Source of the DNA: Candidatus Acetothermia bacterium
GTDB taxonomy: Bacteria > Bipolaricaulota > Bipolaricaulia > Bipolaricaulales > Bipolaricaulaceae
DNA length: 8,638 nucleotides
Reading direction: 5' to 3'
NCBI GenBank assembly: GCA_003552425.1
Contig: PUMC01000020.1
Span: forward strand, 1 to 8,638
The position numbers were made by a program, and so were the translations under genes. How positions within the stretch are numbered: position 1 is the first letter of the stretch; each line of letters begins with the position of its first letter. Below, in pieces: positions 1 to 6,549 of the stretch. The notes under the pieces were generated by a model. The model was not told the DNA's origin. It made no database searches and worked only from the letters and a program-made list of their open reading frames with translations.

Positions 1-7
1 CCTGACC

Positions 8-26
8 CCGGTTGCCGGTTGCCGGT
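8..26. repeat. Short 7-bp tandem repeat (about 2.7 copies of CCGGTTG)
   Basis: Bases 8-14 and 15-21 are both CCGGTTG, and 22-26 begin a third copy. The array directly abuts the stop codon of the minus-strand substrate-binding protein gene (stop at 27-29), so it forms the first bases after that gene. It may continue outside the window. It is not a hairpin terminator: no T-run follows it on either strand within view. Confidence 0.6.
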
Positions 27-971
27 CTAGGGCAGATGATCGGTGGTGTACAGGTCGTCCAGGGGAAGGGTGGCGGGCACGAGTTCGTGCTCGATGAGAT
101 AGCGCTGCATGTGCTCCCACCGCTGGGGGTTGTCATGCCGCGCGCCGACGGCATACAGGGGCAGTGTGGCGTTGAGAGAGCGCCAGCCGAGTTCCTCTCC
201 GTGCTCGGGGATCCGCTGCGTGAACAGGGCAAAGGCTTCCTCGGGTCTCTCCAAGGTGAAGGCGATCCCCCGAGAGAGGGCGTGGAGGAATCCGCGTATG
301 ACGTCCGGTTCTTCGTCGACGAACGCGGGATGGGCGATGATCACGAGTTCGTAGGGGACCGGGACGCCGTAGTCCTCTTGGGGGAAGAACAGCACTTCGT
401 ACCCCTCCAGCTCCACGGAGAGGACCTCGAAGTTACGGAAGGCTCCGATGGCGTCCACACGCCCTGTGAGCAGTGCGGCCCGGGTGTTCATCCGCACGTA
501 AAACAGGCGAACCTCCTCTGGATCGACGCCCGCGCTGGCAAGCATCGTCCGCCATAGGATGGGTTCCAGCGGTGCCAGCGAATAGCCGATGGTGGCGCCA
601 GCCAGGTCATCGAGGGACGTGATCCCCCGATCCGCAAGGGCGAGCAGCCCTCCCAATGCCCCGTCGATAAGCGCCCCCACGGCGATCAGCGGCAGTCCCG
701 CACCCTGGGCGATGAGGAGGTTCATCTGCGGGGTCAGCGCCAGGTCGACCGCTCGTGCGGCGCAGAGCTTGGCCGGGTCGCTGGCGGCGGAGGGGGGGAT
801 GAGCGTTATCGAGATTCCCTCGTCGGTGAAGTAGCCCTTCTGATCGGCAACGTAGAGGGGAACGTGGTTCGGGTTGGGGAAGAAGTCGAGCATGACACGC
901 ACATCACGTGTGGCCAAGCTTTGGACCGCCGTAATCGCCACCGCCAGCATCGCGATCAGCACACACTTCAT
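27..971 (-). CDS. ABC transporter substrate-binding protein, ThiY/NMT1-THI5-like (pyrimidine thiamine-precursor type)
   Basis: Predicted extracytoplasmic binding protein of 314 residues for an ABC importer. Residues 1-18 form a hydrophobic export signal. The mature part opens with an LDFFPNPNHVPLYVA stretch (about residues 28-42) followed by a KGYF segment. This is the hallmark of the THI5/ThiY family, which binds hydroxymethylpyrimidine or formylaminopyrimidine for thiamine synthesis. Further family-like segments are a DPAKL stretch (65-69) and an 'SLDDLAGATIGYS' stretch. The ATG at 971 is preferred over an upstream in-frame start at 1019 because it has a GGGAGG ribosome binding site 5 nt upstream, begins with a signal peptide, and overlaps the permease stop as ATGA. 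Cys3 is too close to the N-terminus to be a lipobox cysteine. The ligand is inferred from family only; related NMT1-like proteins bind other compounds. I see no TPP riboswitch near the operon. Confidence 0.87.
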   Translation of the reverse strand: MKCVLIAMLAVAITAVQSLATRDVRVMLDFFPNPNHVPLYVADQKGYFTDEGISITLIPPSAASDPAKLCAARAVDLALTPQMNLLIAQGAGLPLIAVGALIDGALGGLLALADRGITSLDDLAGATIGYSLAPLEPILWRTMLASAGVDPEEVRLFYVRMNTRAALLTGRVDAIGAFRNFEVLSVELEGYEVLFFPQEDYGVPVPYELVIIAHPAFVDEEPDVIRGFLHALSRGIAFTLERPEEAFALFTQRIPEHGEELGWRSLNATLPLYAVGARHDNPQRWEHMQRYLIEHELVPATLPLDDLYTTDHLP

Positions 972-1753
972 CCTTGCCTCCCAGCGCGAGTGTACCGGTC
1001 CATCGTGTGTCTTCGCCACCTAAGGAAGCGCCGTTCTACGAGAACCACCCCCCCAAGGAGGGCGGCTCCGATCAGCGTAAGGGCAAGCACGGCAGCGAAC
1101 ATGAGATCCACCCGGAGAAGCGCGTTGGCCTGGATCATGAGGTACCCGAGGCCGCGGTCGGCGCCGATCCACTCACCAATCGTGGCTCCAGCGAGGCTGA
1201 GCGTGGCGCCGACTTTGAGGCCCGAGAAAACGAACGGCAGGCTGGCCGGTGCACGCACCCAGCGCAAGACACGTCCCTCCCGAGCGCCCATGGTGCGCAA
1301 CAGGTCGACGAGGTCCTCGCTGACCGATCGGAGTCCGTCGGCGGTGTTCACGGTGATGGGAAAGAAACAAAGGAGCGCTGCGACAACAGCCTTGGGCCAG
1401 ACGCCGTAGCCAAACCACAGGATGAGCAGGGGCGCCAGGGCGAACACGGGGACCATCTGCGACCCGACGATCAGGGGCAGCAGAGCACGACCAAGAGGTC
1501 GCACGTAGAAGGTGGTCAACGCCACGCCGATCCCGGCACCGAGGCCTAACGCGAGCCCCAGGGCCACGGCGGTGATCGTGGCACGTGCGTGATGCACGAT
1601 GGAAGCGAAATCTGTGACAAATGCCAGGAGCACCCGGCTTGGCGGAGCGAGGACGAACGACGGAACGTTGGCCAGGTGTACGACGGCCTCCCACGCCACG
1701 AGGAGGCTGATCAAGAGGAGACCGCTCCACAGTCGCTCGCGCCCTCTACCCAT
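968..1753 (-). CDS. ABC transporter permease (ThiX/SsuC-like, BPD_transp_1 family)
   Basis: Inner-membrane permease of 261 residues, expected to form a homodimer with the ATPase encoded just upstream. Several hydrophobic helices are visible, beginning at about residue 10. The cytoplasmic EAA loop that contacts the ATPase lies at roughly residues 146-182 (SEDLVDLLRTMGAREGRVLR, then a PASLPFVFSGLK stretch). The length is usual for the SsuC/TauC/ThiX group. ATG at 1753 is chosen because a GGAGAGG element sits 3 nt upstream; the longer frame would need a TTG at 1777 with a poorer site. The gene overlaps the ATPase end by 8 nt and ends in an ATGA overlap with the binding-protein gene, which indicates translational coupling. 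Substrate specificity cannot be read from the permease; it is inferred from the binding protein. Confidence 0.9.
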   Translation of the reverse strand: MGRGRERLWSGLLLISLLVAWEAVVHLANVPSFVLAPPSRVLLAFVTDFASIVHHARATITAVALGLALGLGAGIGVALTTFYVRPLGRALLPLIVGSQMVPVFALAPLLILWFGYGVWPKAVVAALLCFFPITVNTADGLRSVSEDLVDLLRTMGAREGRVLRWVRAPASLPFVFSGLKVGATLSLAGATIGEWIGADRGLGYLMIQANALLRVDLMFAAVLALTLIGAALLGGVVLVERRFLRWRRHTMDRYTRAGRQG

Positions 1754-2534
1754 GAGCCTCTCCGCCCAGGGTGGCAAGGAGCTGGGCCCGAAGCCCCACC
1801 ACCTCCGAAGAGAGCCGGTTTCTCGGTCGCTCCAGGTTCAAGTGGAGCGTGTCCCGGAGGTGCGCAGGGCGTGCAGACAAAACGTGCACGGTATCGGAAA
1901 GGAGGACGGCTTCCTCCACGTCATGCGTGACAAACACGATCGTCTTGCGGAACGTTCGCCAGACGTCCAACAGCCAGGCTTGTGCCTCCAGTCGTGAAAG
2001 GGCATCCAGTGCGGCAAGGGGTTCGTCAAGGAGGAGGACGTCCCGACCGGTGAGGAACGACCGGATGAGAGCCACACGTTGCCGCATGCCCCCGGAGAGC
2101 TCGCTGGGATAGGCGTCCTCGAACGAGCCGAGTCCGAAGCGGTCCAGGAGCTCTCGGGCGTCGGTGCGCGCCGGGCCGCGGGGGCGGCCATCCGCGTCGG
2201 CGGCAAGAAGCGTGTTCCCGAGGACGGTTCGCCAAGGAAGTAGCGTGTCCGACTGTGGCATGTAGGCGACCCGCCCCAACGGATCTGCGGGATGTCCGTC
2301 GAGGAGGACGTGGCCACTTGACGGCTTGAGCAGACCGGCGGCAATTCTTAGGGCGGTTGTCTTCCCGCATCCGGTGGGGCCGATGATCGTGGCCCACGTG
2401 GCGCGGGGGACCCCGAGGGACAACGCGTCGAGTACCGGAAGCTGTATCCCTCTGTAGGGCAGAGTTACGAACACCTTGCGGAGTTCGAGGGCTGGTGGGA
2501 CCCCTCGTGCGGGTTCAGCCATGGCGGTACACAT
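1746..2534 (-). CDS. ABC transporter ATP-binding protein (nitrate/sulfonate/thiamine-precursor type)
   Basis: Cytoplasmic ATPase of 262 residues that powers the importer encoded by the next two genes. All nucleotide-binding motifs are intact: Walker A GPTGCGKTT (52-60), Q-loop Gln94, signature LSGGM (146-150), Walker B VLLLDE (166-171), D-loop, and switch His204 in VTHD. The 'MPQSDTLLPWRTVLGN' segment after the Q-loop is typical of the SsuB/TauB/ThiZ subgroup. The start is uncertain. ATG 2534 lies only 3 nt after the tdk stop and suits reinitiation; a second ATG at 2522 would give a protein 4 residues shorter. Neither has a clear Shine-Dalgarno sequence. Confidence 0.92.
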   Translation of the reverse strand: MCTAMAEPARGVPPALELRKVFVTLPYRGIQLPVLDALSLGVPRATWATIIGPTGCGKTTALRIAAGLLKPSSGHVLLDGHPADPLGRVAYMPQSDTLLPWRTVLGNTLLAADADGRPRGPARTDARELLDRFGLGSFEDAYPSELSGGMRQRVALIRSFLTGRDVLLLDEPLAALDALSRLEAQAWLLDVWRTFRKTIVFVTHDVEEAVLLSDTVHVLSARPAHLRDTLHLNLERPRNRLSSEVVGLRAQLLATLGGEAHG

Positions 2535-2537
2535 CGG

Positions 2538-3152
2538 TTACCGTGGTGTGCGGTGGGTGTCCTGTGGAGGTTGAGGGGGAACAAAACAGCTTCGACAACG
2601 AGCTTCGTAGCTCTCCACGCCGCCCACCAGAACCTCCGGCCCTCCCGTTGCCGGCTTGCCGCCCACCAGCCGCTGTGTGCGTGTGGCCGGTTGCCCACAT
2701 TGGATGCAGACGGCGGACAGCTTGAGCACCTCGTCGGCCATGGCCAGCAGGACAGGCATCGGACCGAAGGGTTCCCCCCGGAAATTGAGGTCCAGGCCGG
2801 CCACGAGCACACGTCTCCCCCTGTCCACGAGTTCCTGGCACAGTGAGGGGAGTGTTGGCCCGAAGAAGTTCCCCTCGTCGAAGGCCATCACGTCGGCGAC
2901 CTCGGCTTCCCAGCCGGCTACAGTTAGCAGTTCGTCGATGCTGGCTTGCGGTGAGACGCGGAAGCAGGGGAGCGAGCGACCATGATGGGCGACAACCTCC
3001 TCCAACGCATAGCGGGTGTCGAGGGATGGCTTGAACAGGAGGACCGTCTTCCTGGCGATACGTGCACGTTCGACACGCCTCAGCAGTTCCTCGGTCTTCC
3101 CCGAGAACATACATCCGCTGATAACCTCCATCCTGCCCTTCACGTCGGTCAT
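2538..3152 (-). CDS. tdk: Thymidine kinase (type II, TK1-like)
   Basis: Phosphorylates thymidine (and usually deoxyuridine) with ATP in the salvage route to dTTP; cytoplasmic. The 204-residue product has the P-loop GCMFSGKT (13-20) followed by EELLRR, the DEGNFF segment (92-97) holding the predicted catalytic Glu93, a GLDLNFRGEPFG stretch (119-130), and a structural zinc site of four cysteines, C149-x2-C152 and C186-x2-C189. The lasso segment VGGVESYEARC, which binds the thymine base, is present. ATG 3152 is preferred because it gives the N-terminus expected in the family; an in-frame ATG at 3227 would sit against the upstream terminator, and ATG 3131 (behind AAGGGCAGG) is a real alternative. 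Most relatives have DEAQFF or DEIQFF; here the Gln is Asn. It is the first gene of the apparent operon with the ABC importer. Confidence 0.95.
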   Translation of the reverse strand: MTDVKGRMEVISGCMFSGKTEELLRRVERARIARKTVLLFKPSLDTRYALEEVVAHHGRSLPCFRVSPQASIDELLTVAGWEAEVADVMAFDEGNFFGPTLPSLCQELVDRGRRVLVAGLDLNFRGEPFGPMPVLLAMADEVLKLSAVCIQCGQPATRTQRLVGGKPATGGPEVLVGGVESYEARCRSCFVPPQPPQDTHRTPR

Positions 3153-3228
3153 GGTAGCCAGGCGCTTGGCGAGGGGCAACGGGGCCGCGCCCCCATGTGG
3201 CCCGTCGGCACGCGGGTGGGATGTCATG

Positions 3229-3255
3229 AAAAAGAGAGCCCTTGCGGGCCCTCTC
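3229..3255 (-). terminator. Rho-independent terminator after tRNA-Pro(GGG)
   Basis: Read on the minus strand, GAGAG (3255-3251), a GG bulge, CCC, a GCAA loop (3245-3242) and GGGCTCTC (3241-3234) form a hairpin, followed by five T residues (3233-3229). It lies 30 nt beyond the tRNA CCA end and should stop the tRNA transcript before tdk. The 76 nt between it and the tdk ATG must then carry the tdk promoter, although I see no convincing one there. Confidence 0.8.
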
Positions 3256-3285
3256 GACGGGTATGCGTGGTGGGTTCAGGTGTTG

Positions 3286-3362
3286 TGGTCGGGACGACCG
3301 GATTTGAACCGGTGACCTCTGGCCCCCCATGCCAGCGCGCTGCCAAGCTGCGCTACGTCCCG
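3286..3362 (-). tRNA. tRNA-Pro (anticodon GGG)
   Basis: Complete cloverleaf of 77 nt including an encoded CCA (3288-3286). The acceptor stem is CGGGACG/CGTCCCG, the D-stem GCGC/GCGC, the anticodon stem CTGGC/GCCAG with loop ATGGGGG (anticodon GGG, reading CCC/CCU), and the T-stem ACCGG/CCGGT with loop TTCAAAT. The C1-G72 pair and A73 are identity features of bacterial proline tRNAs. Loop position 32 is A rather than the more usual pyrimidine. A terminator follows it. Confidence 0.95.
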
Positions 3363-3373
3363 AACGCCTCCAC

Positions 3374-3379
3374 ATGTTA
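3374..3379 (-). promoter_or_regulatory. Candidate -10 element for tRNA-Pro(GGG)
   Basis: TAACAT on the minus strand, 4 of 6 matches to TATAAT, ends 11 nt before the mature tRNA 5' end. This would give a leader of about 5 nt. No good -35 hexamer is seen 16-18 bp upstream, so the call rests on position. It shares the 83-bp gap 3363-3445 with the divergent folE promoter. Confidence 0.3.
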
Positions 3380-3409
3380 CTGCGCCTGAGCGAACGCCGC
3401 CAGAGCAGT

Positions 3410-3439
3410 GTGGCACGGATCCAAGGCGCGGGGTAGGAT
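3410..3439 (+). promoter_or_regulatory. Candidate folE promoter (GTGGCA-18-TAGGAT)
   Basis: GTGGCA (3410-3415) and TAGGAT (3434-3439) are each fair matches to sigma-70 hexamers, with an 18-bp spacer. The -10 ends only 6 nt before the folE GTG, so transcription from it would begin at or next to the start codon and give a leaderless mRNA. The same bases include AGGA (3435-3438), 7 nt upstream of the GTG, which could instead be a ribosome binding site on a longer transcript. The two readings are mutually exclusive. Confidence 0.35.
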
Positions 3440-3445
3440 GCAGCT

Positions 3446-4009
3446 GTGGATCTAGCGAAGATCGAGGCGGGCGTCCGGTTGGTGCTGGAGGGGATGGGCC
3501 GGGAGCACATCCACGAGGAAGTGTGGGAGTGCACCCCCAAGCGGGTGGCGACCATGCTGGCCGAACTCTGTTCGGGGATGGGGCGATCCCCTGAGGAACA
3601 AGTGGGCGCTGTCTTCCAGGAATCGTATGACGAGATGATCGCGCTCAAGAACATCCCCTTTCACTCTCTCTGCGAGCACCATCTGCTGCCGTTCGTGGGG
3701 AGGGCTGGCGTGGTGTACGTGCCCAGGGCCGGCAGGGTGGCCGGGGCCAGCAAGCTGGCCCGCGTTGTGGCCGTGGCAGCGGCGCGGCCACAGTTGCAGG
3801 AACGCCTCACGTCCCAGGTTGCCGATGCCCTGATGGACCGGTTGGCGCCCTACGGACTGCTTGTGCACATGGAGGCGGAGCACATGTGCATGTCCATTCG
3901 TGGTGTGCGTGCGCCGGGAAGCCGGTTGGTCACCTCGGCCATCCGCGGACACTTGCGTACGGATGCGGCAGCGCGGGATGAAGCGCTGGCGCTCATTCGC
4001 CAATCCTAA
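3446..4009 (+). CDS. folE: GTP cyclohydrolase I (type IA)
   Basis: Converts GTP to 7,8-dihydroneopterin triphosphate plus formate, the first step of tetrahydrofolate (and some pterin or deazapurine) synthesis; a cytoplasmic toroidal homodecamer in known members. The 187-residue length is close to the Bacillus form. The zinc and active-site residues are present: Cys76, His78 and His79 in SLCEHHLLPF, and Cys148 in AEHMCMSIRGV. The conserved SKLAR, ARPQLQERLTSQ and VTSAIRG segments follow in order. GTG 3446 is the start, with AGGA 7 nt upstream. The gene stands alone, divergent from tRNA-Pro(GGG), and its last 17 bp overlap the 3' end of the convergent PP-loop gene. No other folate-pathway gene is in the window. 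Confidence 0.96.
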   Translation: MDLAKIEAGVRLVLEGMGREHIHEEVWECTPKRVATMLAELCSGMGRSPEEQVGAVFQESYDEMIALKNIPFHSLCEHHLLPFVGRAGVVYVPRAGRVAGASKLARVVAVAAARPQLQERLTSQVADALMDRLAPYGLLVHMEAEHMCMSIRGVRAPGSRLVTSAIRGHLRTDAAARDEALALIRQS

Positions 4010-5003
4010 GCGCTTCGAGATCGGGATCGTCGGAAGCGAGCGGCACGACCTTCAGCGTCCGCTCCTCGCCGTTGCGTCGTGCATGCACCGTTACCGGAAG
4101 ACCCGGGGTTGCGTCAGCGTAACGGGCGGTGAGCCGTGCTGCGAACGCCAGCGTCTCTTCCGAGGGATCACCTTGGACGAGCGCTGTGGGTCCGGGGACG
4201 TCGGGGAACATCATGATCCAATCGCCCCTCGCGAGATCAGCGATGATCGCGTTCTCCTGCTCGTCACGCCCAACGATGAGCACCGACGTGTCGGAGAGAC
4301 GAAAGCGACGTCCGTACCGAAGGAGCGTGAACGCCTGGCGGTCCAGGGTATCGCGGTCGTGATGCCGGAACGCGTCCTTCAACCGGTGGGCGTAGCTCTT
4401 CTCCAGGAGGATGCAGCACCCCCCGCTGGGCTGACCGAAGGACCGTATACCCCAACGGGAAGCCAATTCTAGCTGACGTTTTCGGGAACGCCCCTGGAGG
4501 TCCAGCCAGTCCTCCCGACGTACCCAGCCCTGTTGCTCAGGGTAGGTCGGCTCCAAGAGTCGTCCCGATAGAGGGCGTACGAGGCGGTCTTCGAGTCCCG
4601 ATTCCCGGGCCACGAGGTCAAGGGCCCGGCGATGTTGGGACATCGGCCGCTGCCCGAGGACCTCTCCGGTGACGACGAAGGCCGCGCCTTGCTCGGCCAT
4701 GAACTCCGCTGCCCGCTTGAGATAGAAGATCCGGCAGTCCAAACAAGGGTTCATGGCTGATCCGTAGCCGTGCCGGGGGTGACGGACCACGTCGAGATAG
4801 GTCTCCGAGGCGTCCAGCAAGCGCACGGGGATGCCCAGTTCTTTGGCAGTGGCCTGTACGAACTCCCCCCGGTCCTGCCCGCAGGCGAAACCCGTCCTCA
4901 CGAACAGCCCGGACACGGCGAACCCCAGCCGTGCGGTGAGCGCGGCGGCGAGTGCCGAGTCCAAGCCTCCCGAGAGCAGTGCGATGACCTTCACCCTGTC
5001 CAT
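3993..5003 (-). CDS. PP-loop ATPase with C-terminal NFACT-R-like domain (ThiI/MnmA-related, probable tRNA thiolation)
   Basis: A 336-residue cytoplasmic protein. The N-terminal half is an adenine-nucleotide alpha-hydrolase: the PP-loop SGGLDS (11-16) binds ATP to adenylate a substrate, followed by a paired-cysteine PCLDC motif (Cys87, Cys90) and GEVLGQRPMSQ (113-123). A second cysteine pair, Cys196-Cys197, lies in PSGGCCILL. The C-terminal part (about 225-336, with LLRYGRRFRL and IVGRDEQEN) resembles the NFACT-R RNA-binding domain found fused to such enzymes. ThiI and MnmA relatives thiolate tRNA uridines, so RNA sulfur transfer is the best inference, but the target base is unknown. ATG 5003 has AGGG close upstream; ATG 5021 would add 6 residues and overlaps a possible -10. 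It lacks the THUMP domain of true ThiI. It converges on folE with a 17-bp overlap. Confidence 0.85.
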   Translation of the reverse strand: MDRVKVIALLSGGLDSALAAALTARLGFAVSGLFVRTGFACGQDRGEFVQATAKELGIPVRLLDASETYLDVVRHPRHGYGSAMNPCLDCRIFYLKRAAEFMAEQGAAFVVTGEVLGQRPMSQHRRALDLVARESGLEDRLVRPLSGRLLEPTYPEQQGWVRREDWLDLQGRSRKRQLELASRWGIRSFGQPSGGCCILLEKSYAHRLKDAFRHHDRDTLDRQAFTLLRYGRRFRLSDTSVLIVGRDEQENAIIADLARGDWIMMFPDVPGPTALVQGDPSEETLAFAARLTARYADATPGLPVTVHARRNGEERTLKVVPLASDDPDLEALRIGE

Positions 5004-5016
5004 TGCCCTATCTCGT

Positions 5017-5022
5017 ATCATA
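5017..5022 (-). promoter_or_regulatory. Weak candidate -10 (TATGAT) for the PP-loop gene
   Basis: TATGAT on the minus strand matches 5 of 6 consensus positions and ends 13 nt before the chosen ATG at 5003, predicting a leader of about 7 nt. There is no recognisable -35 at the usual distance. If it is functional, the alternative ATG at 5021 is excluded as a start. It lies in the 118-bp divergent gap 5004-5121 shared with the Do protease gene. Confidence 0.3.
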
Positions 5023-5107
5023 ACGCAGGCGTCGCGTCCACCGGATCTCCACAGTCGGTGCACGCCGCTTGCAGGGTGAACAGCGATTGTGAAGCGGATG
5101 ATCAAGC

Positions 5108-5115
5108 GAGGTGAT
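5108..5115 (+). promoter_or_regulatory. Ribosome binding site fixing the Do protease start
   Basis: GAGGTGAT matches the anti-Shine-Dalgarno well and sits 6 nt upstream of ATG 5122. This decides against the in-frame GTG-type or ATG starts at 5089 onward, which would also push the signal peptide away from the N-terminus. Confidence 0.8.
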
Positions 5116-5121
5116 GTACGT

Positions 5122-6549
5122 ATGAAGAGATTATTGGGAGTTCTGCTGGCGCTGGGGATACTGCTTACGCCCTTGGCTGCCGTTGGCGCGAATGTGCAAG
5201 AGGAGATCGCTGCATCGCGGCAGTCGGCGGTGAAGGAGGCCATTGGCAGTGTGGCTCCGGCGGTCGTGCGCATCGACGCCACGCGCCGTGTGGCTACCTG
5301 GTGGGATGAGATGCTGGATGACCCTTTCCTCAGGCGTTTCTTTGGGGAACCCGAGCAAGATCGAGGGCGGTTGACCACTGCTGTTGGCTCTGGCTTCATC
5401 GTGGAGTTGGAGGGTAAGAACTACGTGGTGACAAACGCTCACATCGTCGAGGGGGCGGAGTCGATCCGCATCACCGCTCAGGACGGCAGTATCCTCCCAG
5501 CGGAGCTCCTGGGGAAGGACGCGTGGCTGGATCTGGCGGTGTTGGCCCTTCAGGGGGATCGGGAGATGCCCCTGGCCCCCGTCGGGGAGTCCACAGCGCT
5601 TGAGGTCGGGGATTGGGTGATCGCCATCGGGAATCCTCTTGGTCTTGACTACACCGTGACCATGGGGATCGTGTCGGCGCTCAACCGGTCGGTCCCGCGG
5701 CCCGACGGCACGGGCTACTTCCGGCGTATGATCCAGACGGACGCGGCCATCAACCCAGGGAACTCCGGCGGACCGCTGGTGAACGCTGAGGGAGAGGTTG
5801 TCGGGATGAACACGCTCATTGCTCGGCGTACGGGGACGGGGCTTGCCGTGGAGGGCATCAACTTCGCCGTACCCATGAGCGAGATCACAAGGGCCCTTCC
5901 CCGGTTGGTGGCTGAGGGAACCGTGACCCGCGCATGGCTTGGTGTGTACATCCAGGATCTCCCGCCGGATGGCGAGCGCCAGTTCGGTGTGGCGCCGCGT
6001 CAGGGTGTGCTGGTATCCGATCCGGTGTCCGGTGGTCCGGCATGCAGAGCGGGGATGCTCCCTGCCGACGTGATCGTCAGCATCGACGGCGTGCCGGTGG
6101 GCACGGTGGACGATCTGCAGAGCGCGATCATGTACCGCGAGGTGGGGGAGACCGTCGACGTGGGTATCGTGCGTGACCGTGAACCCATGACGCTGGAGGT
6201 AGTCCTCGGGCAGCGGCCTGACGACACCGCCAGGGTTGAGCCCACCCCTGAAGACGAACCCCAAGAGGGGATGCCGGCGTTTGGCCTTACCGTGTACGCG
6301 GTGACCCCTGAGCTCATGGACCGCTACAATGTCGATCGTTCGATGGGAATGGTCGTGGTCAACGTCGAGCCCGGGTCGAGGGCCTACTGGAGTGGGGTGC
6401 GCGAAGGCGATCTCATCCTGGAGGTCAACCGCGAGCCTGTGAGCTGCGTTGAGAGCTGGGACGAGCGCGTAGAGGGCCTCGATGAGGAACCGGACATCGT
6501 GCTCACCGTCCTGCGGGGCGGGCACCGGCAGTTTATCTTCATCCCGTAG
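5122..6549 (+). CDS. Do/DegP/HtrA-family periplasmic serine protease with two PDZ domains
   Basis: Exported protease-chaperone that degrades or holds misfolded envelope proteins; 475 residues. A signal peptide covers about residues 1-23 (KRLL followed by a hydrophobic core, probable cleavage near VGA|NVQ). The trypsin-like domain has the catalytic triad His107 (VVTNAHIV), Asp137 (WLDLAVLAL) and Ser215 (NPGNSGGPL). The short 'DDPFLRRFFG' loop before the protease core is typical of Do proteases. PDZ1 spans about 270-365 (GVLVSDPVSGGPA...GMLPADVIVSIDG) and PDZ2 about 386-473 (GMVVVNVEPGSRA...VREGDLILEVN), so the architecture is DegP/DegQ-like and not DegS-like. The start is fixed by the strong upstream ribosome binding site. 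It is preceded by a divergent promoter gap, and the tRNA-Pro promoter follows its stop with no terminator visible. DegP versus DegQ cannot be told from sequence, so no symbol is given. Confidence 0.95.
   Translation: MKRLLGVLLALGILLTPLAAVGANVQEEIAASRQSAVKEAIGSVAPAVVRIDATRRVATWWDEMLDDPFLRRFFGEPEQDRGRLTTAVGSGFIVELEGKNYVVTNAHIVEGAESIRITAQDGSILPAELLGKDAWLDLAVLALQGDREMPLAPVGESTALEVGDWVIAIGNPLGLDYTVTMGIVSALNRSVPRPDGTGYFRRMIQTDAAINPGNSGGPLVNAEGEVVGMNTLIARRTGTGLAVEGINFAVPMSEITRALPRLVAEGTVTRAWLGVYIQDLPPDGERQFGVAPRQGVLVSDPVSGGPACRAGMLPADVIVSIDGVPVGTVDDLQSAIMYREVGETVDVGIVRDREPMTLEVVLGQRPDDTARVEPTPEDEPQEGMPAFGLTVYAVTPELMDRYNVDRSMGMVVVNVEPGSRAYWSGVREGDLILEVNREPVSCVESWDERVEGLDEEPDIVLTVLRGGHRQFIFIP

Noticed and set aside
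12..557. 181-residue plus-strand frame opposite the substrate-binding protein
   Set aside because: It is antisense to a well-supported ThiY-like protein and has no independent motif or ribosome binding site that I can see.
2523..3228. TPP riboswitch upstream of the ThiY-type transporter operon
   Set aside because: No CUGAGA/ACCUGA-type conserved blocks were found between the terminator and tdk, and the tdk-ATPase junction is only 3 nt.
2515..3654. 379-residue minus-strand frame across tdk, the terminator, tRNA-Pro and the folE start
   Set aside because: It runs through a tRNA and a terminator and is in a different frame from the clear thymidine kinase. It is a GC-rich open frame with no family motif.
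3993..5399. Longer 468-residue form of the PP-loop protein starting at 5399
   Set aside because: The extra N-terminus overlaps the divergent Do protease gene and the divergent promoter gap. PP-loop proteins place SGGxDS close to the N-terminus, which matches the ATG at 5003.
5131..6525. 464-residue open frame on the minus strand opposite the Do protease gene
   Set aside because: It is an antisense shadow. The product is rich in His, Arg and Pro, has no recognisable domain, and covers a protease whose triad and PDZ domains are intact on the other strand.
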